A stretch of 64,000 nt of DNA. Source: Motacilla alba alba. Taxonomy: Eukaryota; Chordata; Aves; Passeriformes; Motacillidae. Each line of letters begins with the position of its first letter. Positions within the stretch are counted from its first letter, which is position 1. The position numbers were made by a program, and so were the translations under genes. Below are positions 27,096 to 38,880 of the stretch, piece after piece. The notes beneath the pieces are model-generated. The model was given only the letters and a program-made list of their open reading frames with translations, was not told the origin of the DNA and searched no databases. The stretch spans positions 16,050,161-16,114,160 of the forward strand of contig NC_052046.1 of the NCBI RefSeq assembly GCF_015832195.1, written 5' to 3'.

Positions 27096-28188
27096 AGCTG
27101 AGACTAACATTAACTGTGATTTTAAGATGTGATCAGAGACAAATAGTCAAGACGATGTGGACATGAAACACAATCTTCTGTAGTTTTATGTGTCCCAGTT
27201 TCAACCAGTTGGTTTTAATTAGAGATTGGACAGTGACATGGACTCAGTGGAGCACTGATTTGATTTAGTGTGATGGTTCCCACATTCATTTTTCTGGCTT
27301 ACTGAAAGATTGAGAATAAAAGTTGTAATAGTTCCTGGGGATCTGTATAAAAACAAACAAAATTATGCATGGCATGAAAAATCAGGGCCCCTTCTAACAC
27401 TTTAAAAATAATTGCTTTAGAGTAATTTTTTCTTACAAAATAGGGTTCCTGTGCAGAGAAAAAGAGATAAGCTTACTTTAAAAAAGAAAAGAAAACAAAA
27501 CCAAAAACACTAAAATAAAGGAGAAAAAAGACAAAAATCAATATAGTAGTAGCAATGGTCTAACATGGGCACTGGATTGGCAAGAGTATTTTGTTAAAGA
27601 TCCCCACTGAAATTGAGTCAGTTTGAATAAGGATTACTGTAGAGTCAGTAGTAATACTTCTACTATATTAAGTCTTTCAGATATACCATGCACATCAGTA
27701 TGAAACCTGGATGTATCACAGGGTTACTCAAAGCACTCCTATGGCAGGTGTTTATTCTAGTCCACATTCATAGCTGCAAGTAATGAGTCAATCAAGCAAA
27801 GTTGATTCAAAGACCGAGAGATATTTGTGTCCTATCTGTCATCTCCTGTATTGACACTTTCATGGAATGATTAACAGAATTTCTGAACATATTCTTTCTG
27901 TGAACAAGGCACAAATTAAGATCAAATAAAATCTTACCAATGGTTAAAAACAGTACCTGCAAATCTTACAACACTTTGACTCCTGGACTTTTCCACAGAA
28001 AAGTCTGCTGCTGCCCATTATTTGCATCAGCAGCTTGGTGTATAATAGGTTTAGGAGGGAGATATCTAAGCTATATTTTCTCCAAAAGCCAAGACTGTCC
28101 CCTCACAGACACTGAGGAAATCCTTATCAATATAAAGTTATTTAAAGGCAAAAGATGAATCCATCATACTATTCCTTTGACTAGGTTC

Positions 28189-29586
28189 TGTCATGGTTTG
28201 GTGCTGGCCCAATGCCAGTGCCCCCATGAAAACCTATTCTCCCCTGGTGTCTGCTGTGAGATGCGATCAGAGACAGAGCAAAGCAGGCCTCCACTTGTAA
28301 ACAAAGGAAAAACTTTATTGTCTTACAATTCTAATAAAATGAACACACAGAGCAAAAAAATGGAAACCTTTCAAACATTTCTCCTCCCCCCACTCAATTT
28401 CCCACAGAATAACACAAAACACTGGATCTTTATCCAGTCCATCACCCTTCAAATAATCAACTCAGTCCATCTCCACCCTTCCGACAATCACTCCTCATTT
28501 CATCAAGGAGAGAAGAGCCCCTCTTGTGCCACAGGCAAATTCCCCTGGAAACACAGCCGAATTCAGTTGTGTTTCCCCGTCACTCAGCACCACACCTTCG
28601 TGACTTCTTCCTTCCATGTTCAGTGCTCTCACCACTGCACATGGACCAGAGCTGCTTTTAGGGTTTCCCTTTTCAAGGATGCTTCGCCCAGTTCCAGGAG
28701 AAAACTACAGTCTCTCACCTTTTCTTGGGACACCAGTCCCCCCCAATATTTCACCCCCTGGGGCCGAGGGGTCTCACTATCACTTCATCACCTGTCGTCT
28801 CCGCTCACATCACTCCTTTGGCACCAAGCCACTGCCTCCCCCTAAAATGCAGTCTCTGTATTATAGGAAAGATTCTGTCCATGGCTATACAAGAAAAGTC
28901 CAGCCAAAAGCCACTCCATCATCTCCTCCACCTAGGATTTTTCTCAACTTCTCCCAGTCCTTCTTCACTTGCACAACTCTGCATCACACTTGCGCATTTC
29001 TTCTTATCCGTCTCTCTCCTCCTTCAACTCCCGGAGGATCAGCATTTGCAAGGTTTCCATCATCCCACAGAAGGGTTAAAATCACAGTCTCTGCTCATCT
29101 CGAACTCCCACACTGGCTCCGCCGGCCGCACTCTTCCCTTGCCGCCCCCCGTTCTCTTCCTCGGCCAGGCCAGTGCTATCAAGTTTCAAGATAGCACTGG
29201 CACCTCTCTCTCTTTCTCTCTCTCTCCTGAGGAAGGGGGGCTGCCCGCTGCCTCTCCGAGTTCTTCCACCCTTCCATCTCTGTGGGGAACTCACTCTTGT
29301 CCAAGCCATCACCTCCCTTCCTTGCCCAAAGCTCCGGCCCACCTCCCTCGGCCTCATGGCTTCTCCTCCCCCGCCCAGCCCGCAGCTGGGCAGGGGAGGT
29401 CTGACCTCTCCATCCACCGGAACCAAGAGAGTGTTCCCCTGGGAGTTCCTCGCTTTTAACCCCTGTGTTCTCAGAGGTGTATCCATATCCTCAATGGTCA
29501 AACCAGGTGCCAATATTCACATCTGAGCACCTATTGGTTTGACCACCACCACCTCCCAAAAACTCATTTCCTCTCAAACCACGACA
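28189..29586 (-). mobile_element. Solo LTR, 1398 bp, with 4-bp target duplication
   Basis: The element runs from TGTCATGGTTTG to CAAACCACGACA, a 12-base inverted terminal repeat with one mismatch and canonical TG...CA ends. GTTC stands immediately before 28189 and again immediately after 29586, giving a 4-bp target duplication, which is usual for class I (ERV1) elements. A minus-strand AATAAA at 28314-28319 lies about 125 bases from the element's minus-strand 3' end, a normal U5 distance, so the sense strand is probably minus. The unit is much more GC- and CpG-rich than its surroundings. No retroviral coding region is present. Open frames of up to 244 residues inside it have no recognisable protein similarity. 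Confidence 0.85.
29169..29201. repeat. Perfect 12-bp hairpin inside the 1.4-kb LTR
   Basis: GCCAGTGCTATC and its exact reverse complement GATAGCACTGGC flank a 9-base loop (AAGTTTCAA). It lies about 390 bases from the minus-strand 5' end of the LTR and beside a CT-rich run. It could be an RNA structure of the leader or a promoter palindrome. Confidence 0.8.
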
Positions 29587-30396
29587 GTTCATACCTGTAT
29601 TTTCTTTGCACTGCCCATAAATGAAACTCAAATTCATATCCAAGTACTTTCCTGCATGATGTGGCTGCACCCGGTGTACCGCAGGGTTTTAAAATAAGGG
29701 CAGAATTTTGAGTAAAAACTGACATACTTTCTGAAACACACTCAACTGCAGTTTTAGGTAGACTCATCAGTGCCTTCACTGTCATTACAGGATAATAGAA
29801 TTCTATTGAAGTGCCATTCTGCATCTTTGGTTTGAGTTGGGTTTTAAGTCGAACACTCAGAAGTTTTTTGCAACAGGTATAGACTAAGGAAAAAAATATT
29901 ATAACTACAGCTTCTCTTATGTAAAGCATGGAAGAGCCACTTTAAAAGTAGGCATCCTTCTGAACTCTCTTTTCTGATATAATTTGCAGAAGAATTCAAA
30001 TGAAAAGTAATAATGGGGCTTTGCTGTTTAGAATATAGGCCTCCATTTTTATGTTACAATTTAACTCATTTCTGAATGAGACAAATTTTCATGTGGCTGC
30101 ACTGAGAAAAACATCTAAAAATGCCACAAATTACCAGTTATTTTAACACAGGTTTATAAACAGTTACCAGAACATGAAAGTGTGGACAGACCATTGCATA
30201 AAACAAATGCACAGTGTACCAGACAAATACTTTATATGTTTCTCTTGCTTAGCATTGTGAGGCCTCAGCACAGTGAAAATAATTTGCCTTATCACATCAC
30301 AAGACCATTTGAAAAGTAGCTGGGTACTGACTTCTGTTCCTCAGAGTGCTTCTGGCTACAAGTCTTTAAGAAAGGAGTCTCTTCTGATGCAGACAA

Positions 30397-30424
30397 ATAT
30401 ATCTATATATATCTATATATATCT

Positions 30425-30467
<43 letters not shown>

Positions 30468-30482
30468 CACACACATATATAT
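30397..30482. repeat. Compound microsatellite: ATATATCT, GATA, CA/TA
   Basis: Three ATATATCT-type octamers are followed by ten perfect GATA units (30428-30467), then a short CA run and TA run. The octamers probably share ancestry with the GATA array through slippage. Confidence 0.95.
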
Positions 30483-33429
30483 GTTCTATTGAACAGTAAA
30501 ACAAATTCCATTTTCTAGTTTTTTGGTATGGCAATAGCTATTGTAACTCCCAGTAGAATTAAATTATCATATGTTCCAATTAATAAAAGCCAGGAAGCAC
30601 TTGTAAAAAATTTAGTATTTCCTGCAATCTTCAAACTGTTATTTGATCCAAGTTTATACATTCCAGTATATTGCTCTTTAAACTCTGATTCCTGAACAGA
30701 ACTACTCTCCTGCTCAGCAGCACAGTATTTTTGTACAAGTATCTGAGAAGTGTCCAGGGAGTCCTGAAGGTGGGCAGGAGTCTGGGAAAAGTTGGTGAGA
30801 GTTTTAGGAGGTTGGAATAGATCAGTGGAAGTCAGGGTAAAGAAAAGAGCTGGGAAAGCTTGAGGGAGCCTCTGAGAGCTCAAGATGGGGATAAGAGACA
30901 GCACAATATCAGAATGTCTCCCTAGGAGGATGGGGAAGAGCAGAAATTATTGCATTAGAATTTCCAAAAGAAGTGGGCTTTGTAAGGTGTGTCAGAGAAC
31001 ACTACAAACATCACTCAGTGTTCAGCATCACTCTTCTGCGCCTAAGCCTGTCTCTAGGTATTACTTCAGTTAAAGAAATTAGGTAATACGTAAGTATAAG
31101 CAATGCCGAAAAAAAAGTAGGTGTGAAACACATTTCCAAATTTCTTTTCCTAATGTATTTGTTGTTCATAATGCAAGTGAACATCATCTGGCAAGTGAGA
31201 ATAGAAGCTCCTAGATTTTATAACTGAGGCTGCAGGAAAATGAATCCGTGTGCAAAAATGAAGACAATGAAGTAATGAAAAAATCTTTGTTTATAAAAGC
31301 CAACTCTCCCGCTAGCAACCAAAACAAGAGTTAGTACAACTCAGCAGGCATTCACAGTTACATTATATTCCTCTCTTGAGTTACAAGCTTGATCCAATAG
31401 ACAGGTTTTGCCAATGGGAAAGGAATGGAACAGATTCCCTAGATGTTAACAATATTGGTTTTAGGCCTACTATATTGTGTTATTTTTCTGGGAATTAACT
31501 GTCAGCAGAGTGTGAAGAAGAAATAATGAAAAATAGTTTTGTTACTCTGTTAATTTAACTGGAGACGTATTCAGATTTTCATAGCAGAACTAGAAAGAAA
31601 CAAATCCACAGAATTCATCAATCAATACAGTTCCCACTAATGTCACTGATTATTAAAGTTGTCTAAGAAACACCTGAGACCACCCAGAAGTGACAAAAAA
31701 TTTGACTTACTAAAGACACTGCTTACATTCTAACTGTAATGAGACAATCGTAATTTTCCTCAATTTATTTAGTGAAATGCTGTTCCCTAATTCTCAGCTT
31801 CATTGGCATCTATATTTTAAATCTCATTATGTGTTATTGTATCTCAAGTACTATACCTATGGTTTGAAACAGCTAAAAATAAATTATACTTCCATTTAAA
31901 AAAGTAAAACCAAAAAATAGCTGACCAGCATTCACTCCTAAGTCTTGCAATCCAGCCCACATGACCTGTCATTACTTTTATTAGCAAAAATGTTCCTGCT
32001 CGGGTTAAAAGATGCTGTCCTTCTGACAGATGAAAGCACTCCTGCTGCATCCTGGGTACTCCTCATCCTGAACATTTTCTGATTGGTTGGTCTTGTTCAT
32101 TTGATTGGGGTTTTTATGGTTTACAGGGCATATGGGCTGTGAAGCTTCCCTGGGCCCAGAAAGAAAGTATTGCTGTTTCTCCCATCAGACTCACACATCT
32201 GCCTTCACAGAATGCAGACATGGAGAATCCACCCCTTCAGTGACTGCCTCCTCCCTGGAACATGCCCTCTTTCATACAGTCCTCAATAGCAGCAGTTTGC
32301 ACTTAGAATTAATAAACAGGGCCATAAGGTAGCTATGTAGCACATTAAATTTAGGCTTCTAAAACAAATTTAATTTACCATTAATTTACATTTACATTTT
32401 AAAAAATACTCATGGTAACGTATTTCCTGCTTTCTTTCTGTATTGTGCTAAAAAAAATACTGGTGGGGGCACGGGGTGGGGAGGGAAGCATAGAAAATGC
32501 CAGAAGAGTGATTTGTGGTGGCCAGGAGGGCACAATGCCCATGGCTTCTCCCCAAAATTCTGTGACTCTCCTCTCCCTGTCTTTCTCTCTGCCTCTCTCC
32601 TGACTCCTCACACACCCCACACACTCTGCAGTCTGTTATTAAGTCTCCCTCTGTCAGTGGAGGCACTTCTGCACTGTTACATCATAAACATTCCCATCTC
32701 TTTCTGATTATATGGCTTTATGATTCATATTTGTAGGCACAAATAAAAGTCTTGTCAGTTCATAGTAGATTCGGACATTGAAGCACTTAGTAATATTTCT
32801 GTCATAGTATCAATTAGAAACTCCTGACAGAATTCTTGAACTATAACAGATTAGTTTAAGTTAAAGGAAAATGATAGAACCACTATTCATCTATGAGCTG
32901 AGGGAGAGACAAAGAGAGGGCACAGCCTTTTTAACACCCTTACCCAGAAATGTAGCAAAAATTTTGCAACAGACTCAATCCAAAGGAATGGAACTGGGCA
33001 CAATCATTATTGGCACAATGGCTGTCCTCAGGCTTGGTACCTGCACAATTTCTCACAGGAGTTAAAATACTGTCTCCTTTATTCAAAACATTCTCCTTTA
33101 TTCGGAACAGTATTTTCATGACAAAAATATCTGGCAAAGAACAGAGTGCTTTGTGGTTTTATTTTCTGTTTATTTTCTAGCTAAACTGGAAACAGCCCGG
33201 CTGTCCTTTAGCTTCTGATCTGTTTTCTTGGTAGCTAAATCCTAGATTTATGATTTCTTCTCATTAAAATTACCCTCTGTTTTTTATCAGCAGAATCTAG
33301 AGCTATGTATCAGGGACTGAAAAGTTTTACAATGTTATGAAAAGGGGGCTGTGAAAACAGAGATTGCTTCCTTATTTCAAGTTACTCCACAAACTAGAGA
33401 GGCAAATATAAATAGTACATGGCATATAG

Positions 33430-33590
33430 GACTATTTAATTCATATAATATACTGTATGAATAATATATTATATTATATGAATTATATGAATATATGGAT
33501 TATAGTATACTAATTATGTTATGTTATATTATATTGTTATATTATATTATATTATATTATATTATATTATATTATATTATTATTAATTCA
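33430..33590. repeat. AT-rich tract with ATTAT pentamer array
   Basis: The tract is almost pure A and T. It ends in a perfect run of about eight ATTAT units (33541-33580), preceded by diverged TATA, GTTAT and ATATG variants. Such DNA melts easily. No gene is present. Confidence 0.95.
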
Positions 33591-35041
33591 TTTAATACTT
33601 GTATTCTTCACTAAGATGATGCTGCCAGCCCTTACAGGTAATTTCAAAAACACTTTTAATTACACCTTCCATCATTCCAACTGATGCTGTGTTATTTCTG
33701 CCAGTGTCCTGTCAGAAATAAAATTGAGTGTGAAAACAACTAGCAAGTCTGTAACTCTCAGGAAAAAAAAAAAGAGGAATCAGAATCCTGCACTACAAGG
33801 TTAGTGCATACGGAGAAGTTCAGCAAGCTTACTTTCTCTTTTCTTCTTTCAGCAACCAATTTTTAAATGCAAATGAGAGATTTGTGGTACATTTCTCTCA
33901 GTTAGCTCTTAGTGAGTATTGGTTCAGGAAACACTCATGGAATTGTTGTATCAGTTCTGTCCCTTACTAGATCACATGTCAATACAAATTTAGTCAGAAT
34001 TTAACAGGTAGAAAAATCAATCAGTTCTGTTCCTTGGAGGAGTTGCCATCTCTCCTGGTACTCAGATTGCTTCTTCTTGGCAGAGCCTACAAGAAGAAGT
34101 GAAGCTGGAAGTTCAGGATTGAAGACAACCCAAACAAAAATTCCACTTCCATTATCTTTTTCCTCACTCTCTACCTTCTCAGTGCACCTGCAAAAGTAGT
34201 ATTGCTTTACTTAAGTATTGTACCTGGCAGGGTCTTAGAGGATTTGGAGCAGTCTGTTACCATGGAAGGCCCAGTCTCCCTCCACGTCCACAAGCTCCCC
34301 CTCCTCCCCATGTGTCTGACAAACGGTTCTCCACATGACAGCCTCTAGTACTTCTTAGTTCTTTCAGGTTCTAGGCTGATAGGATGAGAAATCCTATTTT
34401 GGGAGCATTTGTACATAAAGTTTTAGGAAGGAAAGTAATTAGTCTTGATAGCTCTCAAGATCTTCAGAATCTCAAGATAGATCCCAAGATCCTGTATATG
34501 TTAGTATGCTACACTTCTGCCATTAGCTATCAACTCTAATCTTAAGACCAAAGCTGAGTGAAGCAATCAGAAGAGCAAAGGCTACAAAAGTGCTGAGACC
34601 ACCAGAGTGGGAAAAACTGAGGTAGAGGAGATATGTCCCTAAACACTCTCTACTTGGAGCAGCATGAAACCAAGATATGAATGGGCATTGAAAAGATGAT
34701 TTATCACTCAGGATCTGGCAACCCATACTCATCCCACTTAATTACAAGCTAATTTGGGGATCAAGTCATTGACACTGAGCATCACAGTTAAAAAATGACC
34801 ACTGCTGTTTGGATAGTTTTTCATTCAGGACACCTGTGGCTGATGGTGCTTCCCTGACAGAGAAATTCTGCCTTTTGTCATCCAAAATCACTTCTGGTTC
34901 CACTTGCTCCTTTCAGCTTGGTATTCTGTGATCTTGACATTATAGCAGAGGTGACTAGGGGGTTCCAGAAAGCATAATGCAAACAATGTCTGACAAAGTT
35001 CAGCTTCCAAGATTTTCCAAGGCTAAAAGTACACACACAAT

Positions 35042-35196
35042 TAAAAAAAAAAAAAAAAAAAAAGCAAAATAAGAACAAAAAAAAAAAAAAAAAAAACCCA
35101 AACCAACCAACAAACCAAAAAAAAAAAAAAAAAAAAAAAACAAACAACCATGAAGACAAACCTACCCATAGAGACAAAAAAAAAAAAAAAATAAAA
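35042..35196. repeat. Interrupted poly-A tract
   Basis: At least four A runs of 17-24 bases are separated by short CA- and G-containing spacers. The minus-strand open frame rich in Phe is an artefact. Slippage during assembly is possible here. Confidence 0.95.
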
Positions 35197-38100
35197 AAGA
35201 AGCAACTAAAACACAAAATAGAGGGAGAGTAGACTATCTGATATCTGTTTTAAGAGTCCTGGCTCCCAGAAGTTCACCTCATGCCTCTTCTCTGTATTTC
35301 ATTCCTTTTGACTCATCTCTCTATTTCATCCTTTTGACTAGAGATACTTCTTATTCTAGTTTGCCTCAGTACTTCCAGGAGAGGAACACTGATCTCAGAG
35401 ATGATCCAACAATCTCCCTCACAAAAGCACCAGTGTATTCCACTCACAGATGTAGCTGCCTGTTATGGTAGATGGGCTCTCTTTTGACTTCTGACTGTTT
35501 ATTGTAGCCCACAATTTTCCTCTCAGCACAAGGCCTGAAATGATAGCTAATAACTCCAAAGGACACTTTTTCACTCAGACCACAAAATGTCACATGTTCC
35601 TAAAAATAACTTTCCATCCAGATATTAGTGTCCATATTGAAATACATCTATAGTTCCCAGCTGAGAGGGGAAATGCAACTTATGATTTTGCAGTGTCAGA
35701 CTTCAGCTCCAAATAAGCAGCAATCATTTTTGCCTGCATCATTGAATCCAACTGTTCCAGCGTGAGACTGGAAGAATTGCTGGCTTGAAATATTTCAGGT
35801 GTGAAGGCAGGGGCAGGTCAGGCCTTGCACTGGTAAGGCAGTGAGCTGCTCCATATACCCACCCCAGCCCAGGAGTGTATCCCAGCCCTGCCAGTACTGG
35901 CACACTTTGAGGACAATACTCCATATCCTGCCTCTGAAACCTCTCATCCAGCTCCTAAGCAGCCACCAGACCAGAAATCCCACCTCGGGGAAGGACCCAG
36001 GAAAGCAAAAGGGTATTTAACACGAAACACAAGGCAAGCATGTGTCTTGACCCTACTTCCTCTTAGAATTTCTGTCAGCTGAACACTGCTGGAACCAGGA
36101 ATGGTAGTTATGGTTTTTTTTCTTTTTTATATCTCGTCTGTCTTTCTCTTTGCTCTAAATCTTTTGCCAAAGTTCTTTGATTTTCTAAAGTTGCCAGTAT
36201 ATTTTTGTTTTTGTTGTTTTGACCTCTTCAGGATATCTTGTTGGTGTTTCTCCCATGAGGCTAACTCAGAGTATGTGAAAAACCATGAGCCCTTTTAAGC
36301 AAGGTTTTTGGGGCCTTATATTTTTACAGCAGTTAGTGGGACAGAGAACAGTCAGAATCAAATGAATGAATGGCTATTCCACACACATGCCCTAGTGAAG
36401 ATGTAGGGAAAAGTTCTTGGAACGGAAGTGGTGCTTTGTGGTAACAGACACAAAAATAGTCATGAGCAAGGAAAATTCATATATACTCAAACCATGAAAC
36501 AAGAAATTAATCTAAGCCATCTATAAAAGTGTGACACCCTAAAAGGAAAATTATTAGAGTACTTAACTACAGCTTTGCTCTGTCATCTTTCATAAGCTCC
36601 AAGGTGGAATTTAGAGACAACAAAATTAATTTTATGTTTATGCCTAGCCACCACATAAATTTAATTTTCACTGATCACAAGAGAATTTCATACTCTTTAA
36701 AGACACCTAAAAAAAAGATTTAAGATGTATCCCATCACCTATCATTTTGCCCTCTGTCTTAATTAGGGATAAAATCTTGTTGGATTGAAATTAATAAGAA
36801 GCAAGTCAAATCATAAATTGTTTTGTTTCTTTAGAATGAAAACAACAACATATAAAATTCCTTGTAGCAAACACAAAAATTAGTGCAGAAATCTAAGAAA
36901 ATCTGGTTTAAAATCTGGAAATTTTAAAAATGTTAAGTTGTTTCAATTATCATAAAGTAATAATTTATTTATATCATATATAGATCCAAACTAAGAAAAG
37001 CATTTGATATTTGGAGTTCAGTCATGCAGTATTTGTTCACTAAAATAGTACTGATTTAAGTGAATAAATTCAACTCGTCTGAAAAGACTACTTGCATAAG
37101 CAAGAAGTAATTCTTCCTAATATAAATGCTGTGAAAACAAATACTTATTAATTACACAACAGAAAAGACAAGTATATTGCTGTTGCAAGCTTGAAGGTCA
37201 AATAATCTTTTTCCAGTAACATTGCAAAATTAGGTTCATCTCTAATGAACTTTCTTGTAAAAGGAAACTAGAGGTCATTACTTGACTCAGCAATTCCCAT
37301 CCTGCAGTCAGCAATCAGCTAAAATTGTCTTGTTGCTTTTAAAGTTCATAAGCTATTTCAAACTACAACGTTTTTTAAGAATGTCAGTATTTTCAACTAA
37401 GTCAAAAGATAGTATTGAATTACCATTACAATTCTCTAGACTAAAAGTCCATTTAGAGCTGAAACAAAATCTCTTCTTGTTAGCATACCCATGTTTCTAG
37501 GGATGTGACTTAACAGGAGGAGTGAAGGATGGTGGTTCCATGGTTTAATGTTTGAAGTTGTAGCAATTGACAAAAATAACAGGACTAATTCTTGATGGTT
37601 TTGGGCAGTTGTATGGGCTTAGGGTTTTTTTCAGTCAAAAATTTAAAAATGCACACAAAAAAAGGGAACTGAAAAGGTAGAAAAATTTTTATAATTTTGC
37701 ATTTTAATTGTCCTAAAAACTAAATTTTCTATCAAGCACCAGAAGAAATTGTCAGGTTTATTTAGGAATTATCAGCCAAGCCATAATAGATGCAGTTGAT
37801 TTTTAAAGAAGTCTAAAACTGTAGCAGCCAATGCAAGTTATGGCAATAAAACCTAAAGCACGAATTTGCAGCAGTATTACAACAGAAACTGACACAGCTT
37901 CTGCAGTTGGGTGCAGATCACACTTGGTTTTTAGAGTGGAAGCAAATAATGATTTTCTGAAAGAAATACTGTCTGTGATGCCAGTTGTGAATCCCTACTC
38001 GTATTGAGACACCATCTTAATATGGTTTCCCTGAAACTGGTCTTCAGGGACAGTAGTTTTCTACCCTATTGGGTGAGAGCCCTCACAGATGGGTTTTTCA

Positions 38101-38763
38101 TCTATGAAATGTGCATTTTTTTTCTGAATATTCACAAAAATTACTAATGATCTTTCAGAGACTCTAACGATACATGACCTGGCAATGATAACTGTACTCC
38201 AGCCAGAGTGATGTAGTACACTCATGAACAGGAGATTTTTACTATTAAGTTCTCTATGAAACTATTGACATAGTAAGAGAGGATTTAACAATCTAAAAAT
38301 AATATTGTACCAAAGTTATTGACAGTTTTCAAGGAACAGAAAGGACATGGCTGTCTCCAATACGAGCCCAGCAGCTCTGAGTACAATTCCTCTAAAGGGA
38401 CTACATTAGTCTGGGAACAATATTAACATGTGAAACAGACTTGTTTCTGAAGGCAAGAGGAAGATTCTCTCTATGAAGTTATTAGCACCTAGAACTTTCG
38501 GGTACAAGTAATCTTACTATGTGCAGCCATCTATATGTCAGATGACTTCTAAAATCCACTCATTTGGGTCCTTCTGCATTCACTTCCCAGAGAGAACTAC
38601 TTGACAATGTAGGTTCTCTTAACTACTGCTGTGAGGTGGGAAGAATCAGTTCCTAAAGAAACTCTCTCTCTTTTTTAGCAATAAAGGAAGCCTTAAAAAC
38701 AGCTTTCACCACATTCTCAGATGTCGAAAATTGGATACAGTCAAGCCCATGTTTGGCAAATAT

Positions 38764-38880
38764 ACATAGAATCATAGAATCACAGCATCATTTCAGTTGA
38801 GAAACACTTCTAAGGTCATTGATTGTAACCATTAACCTAGCACTGTCGAGTGCACCACTTGAAACTTGTCCCTGAAATAA
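38764..38880 (-). mobile_element. CR1 LINE 3' tail, minus orientation
   Basis: It opens with AATCATAGAATCACAG, the reverse complement of the CR1 terminal 8-mer repeats. It then shows TAAGGTCATTGATTG, TTAACCTAGCACTG and GAGTGCACCACTTGAA, which match the CR1 3'UTR read backwards. Only about 117 bases are recognisable, as expected of a 5'-truncated copy. No target duplication was identified. Confidence 0.8.

Larger units (their letters stand above)
21412..28188. other. Non-coding DNA between two LTRs
   Basis: Apart from the 25-bp duplication, a poly-T tract and two small palindromes, nothing is recognised. An open frame of 117 codons at 22429-22782 shows no domain or motif and is treated as chance. 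Confidence 0.65.
29587..38763. other. Non-coding DNA with microsatellites
   Basis: The GATA compound repeat, the ATTAT tract and the interrupted poly-A lie here. Minus-strand open frames of 121 and 129 codons (29564-29929 and 30515-30904) have no recognisable domain. No gene is supported. Confidence 0.65.

Noticed and set aside
28177..29513. Overlapping open frames of 222, 192, 244 and 143 codons
   Set aside because: All lie within the 1.4-kb LTR and overlap one another on both strands. None shows a domain, so they reflect GC-rich, stop-poor composition.
34878..35216. Phe-rich 112-codon minus-strand frame
   Set aside because: It is produced by the interrupted poly-A tract.
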